Positions 14,801-19,601 of a stretch of DNA of 21,002 nucleotides are shown here, in pieces; the first letter of the stretch is position 1, and every line of letters starts with the position of its first letter. Source of the stretch: a virus; IMG/VR virus record IMGVR_UViG_3300025879_000135, positions 1 to 21,002 of that record. The stretch is one strand, 5' to 3'. Below the pieces are notes generated by a model. It was given only the letters and a program-made list of their open reading frames with translations. It was not told the origin of the DNA and did not search any database. A program made the position numbers and the translations under genes.

Positions 14801-15386
14801 TACTGGAAATTATGCTAGATCGTTTGCTGGTGAATACACAGGTAATTATGTGGGCAACTACACCGGCGACTTCGTTGGCAACTACAGTCGTGCATTTGCT
14901 GGTGAATACTCAGGTAACTACAGCAGAACATTTGTTGGTGAATACTCCGGCACATACAACAGAACATTTGTTGGTGAGTACTCTGGTAACTATACTCGCG
15001 GATTCGCTGGAAACTATTCTCGTGGCTTTGCTGGCGAGTATATCGGAAACTATTCGCGCGGATTCGTTGGGGATTATGTAGGCAACTACAGTCGTGCATT
15101 TGCTGGTGAATATACAGGCAACTACACTAATGTATTCTCACGCACCCGCGTTAGCGCATACTCTCGTGCGCGTACATCATCGTATACCGATGATTATGCC
15201 CGTAACCGTGTATCAACATATGTAGGTGAATACGTTGGGGCATACGCCAGAGGCTATGCTGGAAACTACTCTCGAGACTTCGTGGGCAACTACTCACGAG
15301 CGTTTGTTGGTAACTATGTTGGTATGACTATCCAGCCAACGTTCAACATTGTTGAGACGTATACGTTGTATGTAAGGGTTGCCTAA
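11817..15386 (+). CDS. Giant Tyr/Arg/Gly tetrapeptide-repeat virion protein
   Basis: The protein has 1189 residues and a GTG start, and is preceded by an exact late promoter. Residues 1-260 are a normal globular head ('LKEFTPLEENYLAYAVGQAL', 'GSYVDTYFNQSPGTHP', 'SGSTTTTLRQ') like N-termini I recall in T4-like marine phage structural proteins. The head includes an internal duplication (residues 109-145 and 197-233: 'GFYEMVDADL' against 'GFQEMTDAEI'). From Tyr261 to about Tyr1167 the chain is tetrads [Y/F/R]-[S/T/A/V]-[R/G/S]-[N/D/T/A], in two main flavours: 'YSRNRVST' and 'YARGFVGD'. Register is kept for roughly the first 70 tetrads, then two-residue spacers appear. A Pro-rich break lies at residues 707-721. 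The last 20 residues ('MTIQPTFNIVETYTLYVRVA') are non-repetitive. No Cys or membrane segment is seen in the repeats. Function is unknown; a fibre shaft, whisker or adhesive surface protein is plausible. Confidence 0.85.
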   Translation: MSASSIPLKILNSDGDLKEFTPLEENYLAYAVGQALLNPTDVGSLTLSPTGVAVGSYVDTYFNQSPGTHPASQITSGSTTTTLRQVAGPATESGQNIPVGYYAQDPNPGFYEMVDADLSNLANRVLGNMVQNDYIGTYRLAASSPGSDYSIHIANVFTDTRGDGVSTNYHIYIRNSMTAVGAVRPVRVRYDGSNFGGFQEMTDAEIQDVLGQRIKTLRSSVGSIGSYQLLSSAQGAPIGGGTWKVVGTAVNTKLTTAQIDYTRSRNSSYVQTRVSAYTRNRVSTFSGTYSRTTSQVFVGNYAGNYSRDFAGNYSRGFVGEYTGDFVGVYSRLRSSAYSDNYARNRISTYAGTYSRNRVSTYSRNRVSAYAGTYARNRVSSYAGTYSRNRVSAYAGTYSRNRVSTYARTRLTAFSADYTGVYTRARASVYTRARVSTYSADYTGTYSRARVSAYSRARTSAYARDRVTDFAGNFIGNYSRNFVGDYSRGFAGNYARGYAGNFVGNYATTYTGDFVGNYARGFVGDYVGDFVGNYARTRVTNYTRDDAATLTFTRVLAYTGNYSTAYTRDRVTNFTTSPSYSRTRITNYVISPSYSRTRITDYAISPSYTRARAATLDYTRTRAASYTGDYARTAYYTGNYARVAYYTGNYARVYYYTGNYARSLTYTGDFVGNYTRTGAVAYTRNRAAIGYYSRNLSYSRTGTSYYVGPPSPPIGPDPGDPQIYTRTATTYYSRTVIYTRTVTYAGNYARNVTYDYTRTRATNYTTVLGYSRDRAYYPAYSRDRAYYPAYSRDRAYYPAYTRVRAASYVGNYTRAVTYTGNYARTLIYTGDFVGNYARTLTYTGDFVGNYARTLVYAGNFVGNYARAYVADYTRTGYYTRVSSYIGDFVGDFVGEYARTSVRTSVRTRSSAYARTRITDYVGDFTRTSTRTRYSAYVRTRVSAYARTRSSAYARDRVTNFAGNFIGNYARTFAGNYARSFAGEYVGNYVGNYARAFTGNYARSFAGEYTGNYVGNYTGDFVGNYSRAFAGEYSGNYSRTFVGEYSGTYNRTFVGEYSGNYTRGFAGNYSRGFAGEYIGNYSRGFVGDYVGNYSRAFAGEYTGNYTNVFSRTRVSAYSRARTSSYTDDYARNRVSTYVGEYVGAYARGYAGNYSRDFVGNYSRAFVGNYVGMTIQPTFNIVETYTLYVRVA
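13542..13625 (+). repeat. 42-nt tandem repeat in the giant gene
   Basis: Two near-identical 42-nt copies (13542-13583, 13584-13625) encode SPSYSRTRITNYVI and SPSYSRTRITDYAI. A diverging third copy follows (SPSYTRARAA). The unit is three tetrads plus a Ser-Pro-type dipeptide and marks the point where the tetrad register first breaks. Confidence 0.85.
13701..13820 (+). repeat. 30-nt tandem repeat in the giant gene
   Basis: Four 30-nt units (13701, 13731, 13761, 13791) encode variants of YARVAYYTGN. Copies one and two differ at three bases and later copies diverge further. Each unit is two tetrads plus a two-residue spacer. Confidence 0.85.
14130..14213 (+). repeat. 30-nt perfect tandem repeat in the giant gene
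   Basis: Copies at 14130-14159 and 14160-14189 are identical. A third from 14190 is identical through 14213 and then diverges. They encode DRAYYPAYSR. The identity over more than two copies indicates very recent expansion or assembly-sensitive slippage. The unit lacks Gly and contains Pro, unlike neighbouring tetrads. Confidence 0.9.
14295..14420 (+). repeat. 42-nt tandem repeat in the giant gene
   Basis: Copies at 14295-14336 and 14337-14378 encode YTGDFVGNYARTLT and YTGDFVGNYARTLV. A more diverged third (14379-14420) encodes YAGNFVGNYARAYV. The unit is three tetrads plus a dipeptide. Confidence 0.85.
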
Positions 15387-15408
15387 CCCCATAGAAGTAT
15401 GGTATGAT
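15379..15408 (+). promoter_or_regulatory. Candidate extended -10 promoter
   Basis: TTGCCT (15379-15384), an 18-nt gap and TGGTATGAT (TATGAT at 15403-15408) resemble a sigma70 extended -10 promoter. The predicted start lies just before the terminator hairpin at 15418. The -35 half overlaps the end of the giant gene. This may be chance. Confidence 0.3.
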
Positions 15409-15417
15409 ATAGGTAAT

Positions 15418-15446
15418 AGTGGGTCATGGAAGACCCACTTTATTAT
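15418..15446 (+). terminator. Rho-independent terminator after the giant repeat gene
   Basis: AGTGGGTC (15418-15425) pairs with GACCCACT (15432-15439) around a 6-nt loop (ATGGAA), followed by TTATTATA. The strong GC-rich 8-bp stem and T-rich tail directly after the stop codon of the repeat gene make this the best terminator in the window. Confidence 0.8.
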
Positions 15447-15503
15447 ACTAATATATAACACATGAATGATATGAATTTTTAATCTATTTGGAGTTTTTAT
15501 AAG

Positions 15504-15965
15504 ATGGCTACTAAAAAATGGCTTGATAATGCGTTCTGGGAAACAGATGAAAAGCAACAGCTTAATTGTATTCTAGAAATCGTTGACGATGAGGGGCGCG
15601 AAGTTCGACAGGTTATGAAGCTGAATCGTACAGACCGTGAGGGTAATCCTAACGCGATGTTCGAAGAGGTAGTTGAGGCGCTGGGCGAAGAAGCAATTGA
15701 TCGAGAGACTTCAGATCGAGTTACGCGGAAGAAAGCAGAAGCTGATGAGAATAAGCAGCGCGACTTAGAACATCAGAAAGCGCGTAAGCTCGAGAAGTTA
15801 TTTAACTATAAATTAGAAGCATTTGAAGTTGATGAGATTAAAGCATCTAAAAACCGTGCGCTCAAGGGTAAGCTGCGCCGCGCTAAATCGAGAATTGAAG
15901 TTGATTTATATTCAATTATGATTTTACAAGAAGCTCTTGAGGCCGGGACTGATGGAAAAGAGTAA
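15504..15965 (+). CDS. Charged helical protein of unknown function
   Basis: The 153-residue protein is rich in Glu, Lys, Arg and Asp. Residues 1-60 ('KKWLDNAFWETDEKQQLNCI', 'VDDEGREVRQVMKLNRTD') look like a small alpha/beta region. Residues 65-150 are predicted mostly helical ('VTRKKAEADENKQRDLEHQK', 'IKASKNRALKGKLRRAKSRI'). I recall similar proteins of this size in T4-like marine phages without assigned function. GGAG at 15490-15493 is the Shine-Dalgarno, 10 nt before the ATG. It overlaps the glycosyltransferase start by 14 nt, so the genes are translated together. No good late octamer precedes it; TATATAAC near 15452 is only a poor match. Confidence 0.7.
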   Translation: MATKKWLDNAFWETDEKQQLNCILEIVDDEGREVRQVMKLNRTDREGNPNAMFEEVVEALGEEAIDRETSDRVTRKKAEADENKQRDLEHQKARKLEKLFNYKLEAFEVDEIKASKNRALKGKLRRAKSRIEVDLYSIMILQEALEAGTDGKE

Positions 15966-16677
15966 GGGATTTGTTATAGTTGCGAGCAGAAATCGCAACT
16001 TTTATCTATACGCTATTAATCTCGCTGAATCCATTAGAGATTATTATGAAGACTGTAACATTTGCTTAGTTACAGAGGAAAGGTTTATTGACGATCGTGG
16101 TTACGATGTTGCTGATGATGTTATCTTCTGCGACGACCACTATCGCGCTAAGTTATGGGGTATGGCGAAATCACCATATGACATAACAATGTATATTGAT
16201 GCTGACATGGAATGTGAGCACGAAGATATTATTAAAGTATGGGATGAGATGAAAGACTATGATATGGTTTTCTCTGAACTTACTGATGATCGTGACTACA
16301 TCTACGCTGAGCGGGATTTTGACACCCCAGAGGGTAAATCTAAATTCATACTTTGCGGTGGTGTTTGTTTATACGATATGTCTAAGCCCATTGTTCGTGA
16401 GTTCATGCAAGATTGGTGGGATTTGACTCATAAGCAGATGAACGATACTTGGTGGCCTGATGGTTATGCTGACTCATTAAAATCTTGGGATCAGTTTAGC
16501 TTGTGGTGGTTGACCAATAAAGAAGAAAAATATAAAGATCTTAACATTGGAATCTTCGATGACGATTTAAGATGGAACTATTACAACGCACTAAATTGGG
16601 CGAGAACTCAGCCAGAAGGACCCGTAATTTTACGTCACTTCTCTGCTGGCTTAGAAAAGGATAAACCGATCTTATGA
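15952..16677 (+). CDS. GT8-like glycosyltransferase
   Basis: This 241-residue protein has features of nucleotide-sugar transferases of the GT-A fold. The N-terminus is beta-alpha ('GFVIVASRNRNFYLYAINLA'). A DxD motif lies in 'YIDADMECEH' (Asp83-Ala-Asp85), which binds the metal and nucleotide-sugar. A Gly-Gly-rich segment 'FILCGGVCLYD' and a C-terminal 'HFSAGLEKDKP' (His229) resemble the HxxGxxKP motif of GT8-type enzymes. It should transfer a sugar in the host cytoplasm; the donor and acceptor cannot be told. The ATG at 15952 has TTGAGG 9 nt upstream and overlaps the previous gene by 14 nt. A TTG at 15937 is a less likely start. Its stop overlaps the next start (ATGA). Its place in a late cluster beside the giant Tyr/Ser/Thr-rich protein makes virion glycosylation a possibility. 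Confidence 0.75.
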   Translation: MEKSKGFVIVASRNRNFYLYAINLAESIRDYYEDCNICLVTEERFIDDRGYDVADDVIFCDDHYRAKLWGMAKSPYDITMYIDADMECEHEDIIKVWDEMKDYDMVFSELTDDRDYIYAERDFDTPEGKSKFILCGGVCLYDMSKPIVREFMQDWWDLTHKQMNDTWWPDGYADSLKSWDQFSLWWLTNKEEKYKDLNIGIFDDDLRWNYYNALNWARTQPEGPVILRHFSAGLEKDKPIL

Positions 16678-17381
16678 CACAGATTAACGAATCATATGTA
16701 AAGCACGTGGATGTCAATAACCCAGAGCTGCTTGATATTTTAAACGAATACTCCCAACTATACACGTGGGACGGGCTCGAGGAACATTGCCACCTAACTG
16801 CGGCCGAGCATATTCTTCAACGTCCTCATTGGATGTCTGACGAGTATCTCCAGCAGGTTATGGATCAGGGCGAAGCTCATGAAGGCTTCCCCGATATGAT
16901 AGTAGCCTATAACTTCAAACTTTCGGAGCGCGCTCACACATTCTTTAAGAGTGATGCTGATCCAGTATTCAAGCGCGACTTCACTAACAAGTTGGGTGAG
17001 CTTAACGACCGAATGATGAACTTCTTGTCTGTTAAGCATAACGCATTATGTGCCATCTACCCTCCAGGTGGATTCATTTCATGGCACAACAATGCCAATG
17101 CTCCAGGGTATAACCTAATTTTTACCTGGTCGGAAACGGGCGATGGTCACTTCTCTTATGTTCACCCCGAGACAAAGGAAGTTGTCAAGTGTGAAGATAC
17201 CGCTGGTAAGTGGACTTGTAAAGCCACATACTTCGGTTCACATGAAGAGAAAGAAAAGCAGATGTACCACGCTGCTGAAAGTGAATGTTGGCGTGTTACA
17301 GTTTCTTATGTGTTCGATACGACAGATACTTCAGCTGAATTCCGAGAAATGGTCCTAGAGGACATATCTGCTGGGGCTTAA
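16674..17381 (+). CDS. 2OG-Fe(II) oxygenase-like protein
   Basis: The 235-residue protein has a C-terminal half with the layout of 2-oxoglutarate/Fe(II) dioxygenases of the prolyl-hydroxylase type. It has 'YPPGGFISWHNNANAPGYNL' with His138 as candidate first iron ligand, beta strands 'IFTWSETGDGHFSYVHP', a Trp-Tyr-Phe-Gly segment, then 'MYHAAESECWRVTVSYVF' with His199 as distal iron ligand and Arg207 as the 2OG-binding Arg. The second ligand would be Asn140 (HxN) rather than the usual Asp (HxD), so activity is uncertain. Similar 'GWHTN-PGYN' proteins are known to me in marine T4-like phages. The N-terminal 90 residues have no recognised motif. It overlaps the glycosyltransferase by 4 nt (ATGA), so the two are co-translated and may act on the same target. 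A hairpin and late promoter follow. Confidence 0.65.
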   Translation: MTQINESYVKHVDVNNPELLDILNEYSQLYTWDGLEEHCHLTAAEHILQRPHWMSDEYLQQVMDQGEAHEGFPDMIVAYNFKLSERAHTFFKSDADPVFKRDFTNKLGELNDRMMNFLSVKHNALCAIYPPGGFISWHNNANAPGYNLIFTWSETGDGHFSYVHPETKEVVKCEDTAGKWTCKATYFGSHEEKEKQMYHAAESECWRVTVSYVFDTTDTSAEFREMVLEDISAGA

Positions 17382-17395
17382 TTGCCTATAATTTC

Positions 17396-17462
17396 ATTTT
17401 CCTAGTTTCTAGTCCTTATAAATATAATTAATTGTTTTGTGTAGGCTTAGAACTAGGAAAAT
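17396..17462 (+). promoter_or_regulatory. Long hairpin that can hide the ribosome binding site
   Basis: ATTTTCCTAGTT (17396-17407) pairs with AACTAGGAAAAT (17451-17462), a perfect 12-bp stem. It extends inward, after a one-base bulge, by CTAG/TTAG and CC/GG. The right arm includes AGGA (17455-17458), the Shine-Dalgarno of the gene at 17465. The late promoter lies in the loop. RNA from upstream would fold and hide the site; RNA started near 17430 lacks the left arm and leaves it free. T4 uses this arrangement for gene e (lysozyme). Confidence 0.7.
17417..17424 (+). promoter_or_regulatory. T4-type late promoter
   Basis: An exact TATAAATA lies 40 nt upstream of the gene at 17465, in the loop of the hairpin at 17396-17462. 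The predicted transcription start is near 17430. It likely drives the structural genes 17465 to beyond the window end. Confidence 0.8.
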
Positions 17463-17464
17463 AA

Positions 17465-17824
17465 ATGTCAACCACTTACGAAGATTTCACTATAGCTCAA
17501 GGATCCGATGTTGCGTTCCAACTCGAGCTCGTAGAACTTGACGGTTCCACCAAAAACCTCACTGGTTATTCAGTACAAGCTAAGATGAAAAAGTCTTATA
17601 ACAGCGATACTGATAAAACTATTGACTTCACGGCCATTGTTGCACAACCTGCGACAGATGGTGTCGTAGTACTAAGTCTCACGAACGAACAAACAGATAC
17701 ACTATCTACCCGCGGTAGATACGTCTATGACGTTGAGCTCAACTATGTAGATAGTGATGGCTACACGATCGTAGAACGTATCCTAGAGGGAAAGATAAAG
17801 GTATCTCCGTCTGTAACGAGGTAG
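17465..17824 (+). CDS. Small beta-sandwich virion protein
   Basis: The 119-residue protein has the pattern 'FTIAQGSDVAFQLELVELDG', 'NLTGYSVQAKMKKSYNSD', 'GVVVLSLTNEQT', 'GRYVYDVELNY', 'VERILEGKIKVSPSVTR'. This 'QGSD..LTGYSV.A.+.....YDVE....RVLEG...V.P.VTR' layout is common in small proteins of T4-like marine phages and resembles the N-terminal beta domain of BppU-like baseplate/fibre proteins. The length fits a single Ig-like sandwich. AGGA 6 nt before the ATG lies in the hairpin arm described separately. The next gene starts 4 nt after the stop. It is likely a virion or fibre-adaptor protein. Confidence 0.7.
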   Translation: MSTTYEDFTIAQGSDVAFQLELVELDGSTKNLTGYSVQAKMKKSYNSDTDKTIDFTAIVAQPATDGVVVLSLTNEQTDTLSTRGRYVYDVELNYVDSDGYTIVERILEGKIKVSPSVTR

Positions 17825-17828
17825 TATT

Positions 17829-18098
17829 ATGCCTATAAGGAAAATATCCCCATCTAATCCTGACAGTACACATTATGTGTCGGGGGTAGGTACTGGTACT
17901 GCAACCAAGGTCAAAAGAGTAACCGTTGGTAAGCCTGTGCGTCGCGTCACCGCTGATAATGGCACATTAGGCGGGTTGAATGATGTACAGGCTAGTGACG
18001 CATTAGATGGAGATGTTCTCGTGTATCATGAAAGTGATAACTCGTGGCATGCACAGAAACTATTAGACAAACAAGAAATTAACGGTGGACAATACTGA
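17829..18098 (+). CDS. Small virion-associated protein
   Basis: The 89-residue protein has a basic first half ('TKVKRVTVGKPVRRVTADNG') and a C-terminal 'LNDVQASDALDGDVLVYHES' followed by 'WHAQKLLDKQEINGGQY'. The 'LxDV..S.l.dGdvLvY......W....l' motif is typical of phage fibre-like proteins, where it recurs as a beta module. Here it is nearly the whole protein. GAGG lies about 8 nt before the start. The stop overlaps the next ATG by one base (TGATG), so it is coupled to the downstream fibre gene. No specific function is known. Confidence 0.65.
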   Translation: MPIRKISPSNPDSTHYVSGVGTGTATKVKRVTVGKPVRRVTADNGTLGGLNDVQASDALDGDVLVYHESDNSWHAQKLLDKQEINGGQY

Positions 18099-19498
18099 TG
18101 GCCTCAATTATTAGAATCAAACGATCTGGCGTACAGGGAAATCCCACTACCCTAGCTCAAGGTGAATTAGCTTATTCATATTTTAACGGCGATGGTGGCG
18201 ATCGGTTATATATCGGTACTGGCGTTGAGACGGGCGGAGATGCCGTCAACCATACGGTAATCGGTGGTGCATACTACGTCAGCCTGTTGGGTGGTGAAGG
18301 TGACGCTCCGTTTGGTGTAGCTACTCCCAATACAGCACTGATCCTAGATTCAGATGGTAAGGTAGACACTTTATCGGCTGGTGGGGTCACGTTTCTCAAT
18401 TCTCAATTAACTACCGCTGGTGACTTAACACTCTCGCTGGGTGGAGATTTATCTCTAAGTGGATCGAGAATTACCAATCTAGCCGAGCCGATTGATTCTG
18501 CTGACGCCACAACAAAATTCTACGTTGATAGTAGAATCACTGACCTTGCTCCAGATTTACGTATTGCTGGGGATACAGGATCTGCTTCGGTTTACCTTAA
18601 AACCGAAACGCTATCGATCTTAGGTGGGGACGGACTACAAGTCTCCGTTGATAGTGATACTAATTCAATATCGGTCAATTACGTTCCTACTGGTGTTACT
18701 AGCGGCACGTATGGTTCACAGACACAAATCCCCACATTCACAGTTGATTCAGATGGTAGATTGACTCAAGCTGGTGTAGTTGATGTTGCTACTCAACTTA
18801 CAATCAATGGGGATTCAATATCGTTACTAGACTCTGATGTAACATTTGATGCATCCGACAATTTATTAGTCGAATACGACTCGCTAACGAATACGATCAA
18901 TTATGCATTAAACGCTGAGGTATCTAACCTTACCAGTTTAGAGGTTGGTAACTTACGGCTTGTTGGCAACACATTATATTCTACCGATAGCTCAAATACC
19001 TTATACATTGATCCTGCTCCAACAGATTCGGACGGTGGTACATTAGTAGTCCGCGGTAACCTAGTTGTTCAGGGTACTCAAACGATAATCAACTCTACGG
19101 TAATGTCGGTCAATGACCTGACACTTACTCTTGCGGATGAAGCAACCACACCGGCAGAAGCTGATGGCGCTGGTATCTTTATCGCTGGTGCTGACGCGTC
19201 TATAGTATACAATGCCGCTAACGATGTTATTGATATTAATAAGGGTCTAAATATACTTGCTCCGTTCTCTATCAATGGAACGGCGATTGAGCAGGTAATC
19301 GACTCTGAGGTAGCAAATTTACTAACTGCTGGTGTAGGGATCGACTTAGCTTATTTCGATTCTGATAACGAATTAGTTATCTCAGCTGAATATGCATCGA
19401 CCGTAAGTGCTGGTATAGCGTCTTTCGATTCGGCTCAGTTTTTAGTGTCAGCCGCTGGTGCAACCACGATATACCAATTGGATGGTGGTACGTACTAA
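18098..19498 (+). CDS. Fibre-like virion protein with Mtd-N-like N-terminus
   Basis: The 466-residue protein has an N-terminus 'IIRIKRSGVQGNPTTLAQGE' followed by 'LAYSYFNGDGGDRLYIGTGV' and 'VIGGAYYV'. This is a widespread phage fibre/baseplate-attachment motif ('KRS...G..PTTL..GELAY....G.LYIG') similar to the N-terminal domain of the Bordetella phage tropism protein Mtd. The middle is beta-rich with 'ITNLAEPIDSADATTKFYVD', a segment found in many fibre shafts. 'NLVVQGTQTIINSTVMSVND' and 'LTLADEATTPAEADGAGIFI' are also typical of T4-like marine phage fibres. Asp-Ser dipeptides are frequent (at least ten). The C-terminus is 'ATTIYQLDGGTY'. It overlaps the preceding gene by one base. The likely role is a tail-fibre or related appendage subunit. 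Confidence 0.78.
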   Translation: MASIIRIKRSGVQGNPTTLAQGELAYSYFNGDGGDRLYIGTGVETGGDAVNHTVIGGAYYVSLLGGEGDAPFGVATPNTALILDSDGKVDTLSAGGVTFLNSQLTTAGDLTLSLGGDLSLSGSRITNLAEPIDSADATTKFYVDSRITDLAPDLRIAGDTGSASVYLKTETLSILGGDGLQVSVDSDTNSISVNYVPTGVTSGTYGSQTQIPTFTVDSDGRLTQAGVVDVATQLTINGDSISLLDSDVTFDASDNLLVEYDSLTNTINYALNAEVSNLTSLEVGNLRLVGNTLYSTDSSNTLYIDPAPTDSDGGTLVVRGNLVVQGTQTIINSTVMSVNDLTLTLADEATTPAEADGAGIFIAGADASIVYNAANDVIDINKGLNILAPFSINGTAIEQVIDSEVANLLTAGVGIDLAYFDSDNELVISAEYASTVSAGIASFDSAQFLVSAAGATTIYQLDGGTY

Positions 19499-19508
19499 AG
19501 AATAATTG

Positions 19509-19577
19509 ATAAACTTTGAGTAAATCGTCATATACGAATTGAAGTTTATTATAGTATACTTGCCCTTTATATAAGGG
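19509..19577 (+). repeat. Nested inverted repeats between two fibre genes
   Basis: ATAAACTT (19509-19516) pairs with AAGTTTAT (19542-19549), enclosing TCGT/ACGA (19525-19528, 19534-19537). A separate small hairpin CCCTT/AAGGG (19563-19567, 19573-19577) lies just before the Shine-Dalgarno GGGAG (19588-19592) of the next gene. No exact late octamer is present in this 103-nt spacer. A terminator or mRNA processing role is possible. Confidence 0.5.
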
Positions 19578-19601
19578 ATGAATGAATGGGAGTAGCCAAG
19601 C

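Larger units (their letters stand above)
12597..15323 (+). repeat. Tetrapeptide (12-nt) repeat array
   Basis: About 900 codons follow a four-residue period with Tyr, Phe or Arg at position 1 and Arg, Gly or Ser at position 3. At DNA level the period is 12 nt, but synonymous codons vary widely, so most copies are old and held by protein-level selection. Local exact tandem copies (13542-13625, 13701-13790, 14130-14213, 14295-14378) show recent expansions. Confidence 0.9.

Noticed and set aside
12597-15323. CRISPR array or non-coding satellite
   Set aside because: The period is 12 nt with coding-frame conservation and synonymous variation. There are no spacer/repeat alternation and no cas genes.
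11817-15386. Membrane or secreted cell-surface protein of bacterial origin
   Set aside because: There is no signal peptide, sorting motif or membrane segment. The gene is under a phage late promoter within a phage structural cluster.
15448-15460. Late promoter for the 15504 gene (TATATAAC)
   Set aside because: It matches the octamer at only about five of eight positions. No acceptable late promoter is visible there.
15937-15951. TTG at 15937 as start of the glycosyltransferase
   Set aside because: The ATG at 15952 has a well-spaced TTGAGG, while the TTG would fall inside that Shine-Dalgarno. The extra five residues have no family support.
18098-19498. Diversity-generating retroelement, prompted by the Mtd-like N-terminus
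   Set aside because: No reverse transcriptase gene, template repeat or variable C-type lectin end was seen in the window. The Mtd-like part is only the common fibre attachment motif.
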